Positions 6,117 through 8,493 of a DNA stretch of 8,493 nucleotides are shown one piece after another. A program made the position numbers and the translations under genes. A model generated the notes under the pieces. That model ran no database searches. It had not been told where the DNA came from and was given only the letters and a program-made list of their open reading frames with translations. Source of the DNA: Gammaproteobacteria bacterium (GTDB taxonomy: Bacteria > Pseudomonadota > Gammaproteobacteria > DRJJ01). Location of the stretch: NCBI GenBank assembly GCA_011052255.1, contig DRJJ01000139.1, positions 1 to 8,493 on the forward strand, in the 5' to 3' direction. The first letter of the stretch is position 1; each line of letters opens with the position of its first letter.

Positions 6117-6999
6117 AGCCATCACCATGTTGGGCTGGGCCAACCCCGGCCAGACCCGGTTGGCCACATTTATCACCGGCGAGTTTACAGGCTTTTTGCA
6201 AGGCGGATTGCAGCGACAAGCCCTCAAGTAACGCGCTGATCATCGCTGCATTAAACGTATCACCTGCGCCCAGGGTGTCTATCAATTTATCCGGGGCAGA
6301 GGCCGGCGCATAGCTGGCCTTACCGTCGCGATCACAGACCCACGCTCCCCGTGCTGCATCGCTACAAACCACAATTGCCTGTCTCGCCTGCCGTTGCATG
6401 GACACCAGCCACGATTCTTCCGCCTTACCTCCCTGTGATTGCACATAAGGTGCAGAAAAAAAGATTACATCAGGTATAGCGAACAGTGTCGAAATACCAG
6501 CGTGGGGTTTTTCAACCTCAAGTGATAGCCGTATATCAGGGTAATGTTTACTGGTATGTAACAGCATCTGCCTGGTCTGCTCTATATTGCGCCCCTCAAA
6601 ATGAACCCAGTCATACTCAGAAAGATCCAGTCGGGTTATCGCCGATGCAGACAACTCGGGCAAATCCCGATAATGAACAATCGTTCGAGATGCGCAAGAC
6701 TGTGCAATCAGGATGCAGGATAGTGGGGACTTGCCTGGCAGTCTCTCGCAGGCGGAGATATTAATTTTACACTGCTGTAGCATCTGGACTATCAGGCCGG
6801 ACTCATAATCTTCACCCAGTACTGCGACCAGGCTTGTGCGATGCCCAAGACGCGACAACACTGTCAATGTATTGGTAGCATTCCCGCCGCAGCTTATGCG
6901 CTGGCTACTGGCTCGCAGCTCCTGGTCTTCTTCCGGGTAATGCGCGACATAGTTGATAATATCCAGCGTGGCAATACCCACGCCGAGTATATTAGCCAT
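6100..6999 (-). CDS. PfkB-family carbohydrate kinase, ketohexokinase-like
   Basis: The product has 299 residues, the usual length for ribokinase/PfkB enzymes, which transfer phosphate from ATP to a sugar or nucleoside hydroxyl in the cytoplasm. GVGIATLDIIN opens the fold at residues 6-16. The substrate-binding GGNATNT lies at 38-44. The second signature, DTLGAGDTFNAAM, is at 241-253 and includes the anion-hole glycines and the catalytic base D247. WVHFEGRNIEQT at 131-142 and KCGQPGLAGV near 277-286 resemble ketohexokinase (fructokinase) relatives more than ribokinase or PfkB itself. The actual substrate cannot be decided from sequence alone. The ATG at 6999 is three bases after the stop of the SUMF1-type gene, so the two are very probably one transcript. 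No clear functional link between them is known to me. The 3' end overlaps the small plus-strand gene by 17 bases. Confidence 0.92.
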   Translation of the reverse strand: MANILGVGIATLDIINYVAHYPEEDQELRASSQRISCGGNATNTLTVLSRLGHRTSLVAVLGEDYESGLIVQMLQQCKINISACERLPGKSPLSCILIAQSCASRTIVHYRDLPELSASAITRLDLSEYDWVHFEGRNIEQTRQMLLHTSKHYPDIRLSLEVEKPHAGISTLFAIPDVIFFSAPYVQSQGGKAEESWLVSMQRQARQAIVVCSDAARGAWVCDRDGKASYAPASAPDKLIDTLGAGDTFNAAMISALLEGLSLQSALQKACKLAGDKCGQPGLAGVGPAQHGDGSTDGE

Positions 7000-7002
7000 A
7001 CC

Positions 7003-8493
7003 TTACTTGACTCTGACAATACGAAAACCAACATCTATCCGTGTATCGGCCGCAAATGCCTCACGCTTGGCTGAGCGCACATTATCTGCAGAACTTCGGT
7101 AAGAGCCGCCGCGTACAACGCGCCGCGTACAGCTGCTCGTTTGCACTGCGGTGCCATCTGTCGGGGCTTTATTGTAGCTATTGACATAACAATCCTGCAC
7201 CCATTCCGGCACGTTACCCGCCATGTCATACAGTCCCAGACTGTTGGGTTTAAACCGCCCTACCGGTGCGGTTTCTCGTCCGTCCCATTCGCTGCCACAG
7301 TTAAAACAGTTTGCCATATTTTTGCCCTTGCTCAGTCCCCAGGGATAAGGGGTTTTGGTACCCGCTCGGGCAGCATATTCCCACTCAGCTTCAGTCGGCA
7401 GTCGATAGGTATGCCCGGTCTGCCTTGACAACCATTTCGTATAGGCAACAGCATCATCCCATGCCACATTGATTACCGGCATCCTGCCACGAGTCCAGCC
7501 GTTATCATCCGGTTTTTTACGGCCTGTTGCAAAAGCAAAACGATCATAATCCTCGAACATGACCTCATATTTGCTAATGGAGTAGCCACGAACCTTAACC
7601 AGTCGCTGAGGGCGCTCGTCAAAACTTGGGGAATTTGCACCACTGCCCATCAAATACTCACCAGAAGGCACTTCTATCATAACCGGACCTGCTCCACCAT
7701 CCTCCAAAAAATCCCGGTAAGTACGGCGCGCCTTCAATATACTTTCTTTTTTAATTTTAGATTCTGTGGTTGCCATAACAGCGGCTTTTTTGCGCAGGGG
7801 CTGCGGGTCTTTACTTACTGCATTCTCTGCAACATTTTTTCGGGCAGGCTGCTTGCTGACTTTTGACCTGGAAGGCACAGATTTCATGATATCCGGTTTT
7901 GTAATTTCCGGCTTCCCGGGTTCAGGTTTTCTGGTCCTGGCTTTTTTCTTGCCAGCATCCGCCTGTCTGGCCACGATTTTGCCTGAATCGGATTCAATTA
8001 ACTGCCGTGAAGTTCCGGTCTGTATTTTATCCTGCTGTGCGGGTTGTAATACAAACCACCAGTACGCTGCACCCCCCACCACAACGGCAACAATGGCCAG
8101 CATCAGTACAACCAGTAACTTGCGATTGCGTGGTGGTTTACCCATGAACATAGTCTCATCCAGGTCAGTCAGGCCAAATATATCATCCGTATCCGCTGCC
8201 TTTCCTGCGGTAAAGGAAGACGATTCGGCGTGATTGCTGGCCGGGTGAATCGCCTCCGGACGAGCAGGGGTATTAATCTGTTCCTGTTGATAGATTTTTT
8301 CGATATCACTCTGCACTGTACCAGTCGCCGTATCTACCGGTGAAGGTTTATGACGCTGATCACGCTTGAGTTGCTCAAGATCAACTTTATAGGCCGACTG
8401 CTGTTCCAGTTGCTGCCTTGCCATAAATAACTCAGATTCCAGCTCGGTCACTCTTGCGTCCGCTTTGGCAGCAGAGGCCTGTAGCGATTCCAG
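7003..8493 (-). CDS. Membrane-anchored SUMF1/FGE-fold protein, 5'-partial
   Basis: The frame is open to the window edge, giving 496 visible residues; a GTG at 8449-8451 is possible as a start. However, the coiled-coil-like sequence continues in frame upstream of it (LESLQASAAKADARVTELE), so the true start is probably outside. Numbering from the first visible residue, about 1-50 look coiled-coil. An acidic motif DDIFGLTDLDETMF lies near 103-116, a single transmembrane segment at about 126-149 after a basic PPRNRK, then a Lys/Pro-rich linker to about 260. The SUMF1-type domain is at about 269-494 (PSGEYLMGS, RLPTEAEWEYAARAG, GLYDMAGNVPEWVQD, RRVVRGGSYRSS, VGFRIVRV). By the positive-inside rule the domain is periplasmic. 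The positions after RGGSY where true formylglycine-generating enzymes carry two cysteines are Ser and Asn here. A binding or scaffold role is therefore more likely than sulfatase activation. It is upstream of, and probably cotranscribed with, the sugar kinase. Confidence 0.9.
   Translation of the reverse strand: MESLQASAAKADARVTELESELFMARQQLEQQSAYKVDLEQLKRDQRHKPSPVDTATGTVQSDIEKIYQQEQINTPARPEAIHPASNHAESSSFTAGKAADTDDIFGLTDLDETMFMGKPPRNRKLLVVLMLAIVAVVVGGAAYWWFVLQPAQQDKIQTGTSRQLIESDSGKIVARQADAGKKKARTRKPEPGKPEITKPDIMKSVPSRSKVSKQPARKNVAENAVSKDPQPLRKKAAVMATTESKIKKESILKARRTYRDFLEDGGAGPVMIEVPSGEYLMGSGANSPSFDERPQRLVKVRGYSISKYEVMFEDYDRFAFATGRKKPDDNGWTRGRMPVINVAWDDAVAYTKWLSRQTGHTYRLPTEAEWEYAARAGTKTPYPWGLSKGKNMANCFNCGSEWDGRETAPVGRFKPNSLGLYDMAGNVPEWVQDCYVNSYNKAPTDGTAVQTSSCTRRVVRGGSYRSSADNVRSAKREAFAADTRIDVGFRIVRVK

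Noticed and set aside
7766..8233. 155-codon plus-strand frame opposite the SUMF1-type gene
   Set aside because: It mirrors the Lys/Pro-rich linker and membrane segment of the real gene on the other strand; no ribosome site or family was seen.

Overview
The window looks like chromosomal DNA of a gammaproteobacterium of moderate GC content. The support is the family content: a FIST-type sensor, a cNMP-binding/rhodanese fusion, a short DUF6763-like protein, a DUF1269-like membrane protein, and Gram-negative lipoproteins with clear lipoboxes. A sulfur-oxidising or related environmental lineage would fit but is only a guess. No rRNA, tRNA, CRISPR array, insertion sequence or phage gene is visible.

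Layout from left to right: (1) 1-315, the 3' end of a plus-strand FIST-domain protein. (2) 356-1429, minus strand, a protein with two cyclic-nucleotide-binding-type domains followed by a rhodanese domain, convergent with the FIST gene. (3) A divergent spacer (1430-1783), then two plus-strand genes: a small acidic cytoplasmic protein (1784-2077) and a two-pass membrane protein (2295-2801). The gap between them carries a start-less 46-codon reading frame. (4) 2855-5531, minus strand, a compact three-gene operon with two 4-base start/stop overlaps: a fibronectin-III-like lipoprotein, a secreted subtilisin-family protease, and a short lipoprotein resembling the protease's own propeptide. (5) An AT-rich spacer (5532-5888) containing an inverted repeat and a 13-base direct repeat. 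(6) A 75-codon proline-rich small gene (5889-6116, plus strand). (7) 6100-8493, minus strand, a membrane-anchored protein with a formylglycine-generating-enzyme (SUMF1-type) fold, 5'-truncated by the window edge, followed 3 bases later by a PfkB-family sugar kinase of ketohexokinase type.

The most interesting region is the protease operon. All three products are predicted to leave the cytoplasm, two of them lipid-anchored. The last gene encodes a free-standing copy of the kind of domain that normally precedes the subtilase catalytic domain and acts as a folding chaperone and inhibitor. The protease also carries an insertion of about 165 residues between its oxyanion-hole Asn and its catalytic Ser. 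I propose a secreted protease with a dedicated lipid-anchored chaperone/inhibitor and a lipoprotein partner. The domain identities are read from the sequence; the functional interplay is inference.
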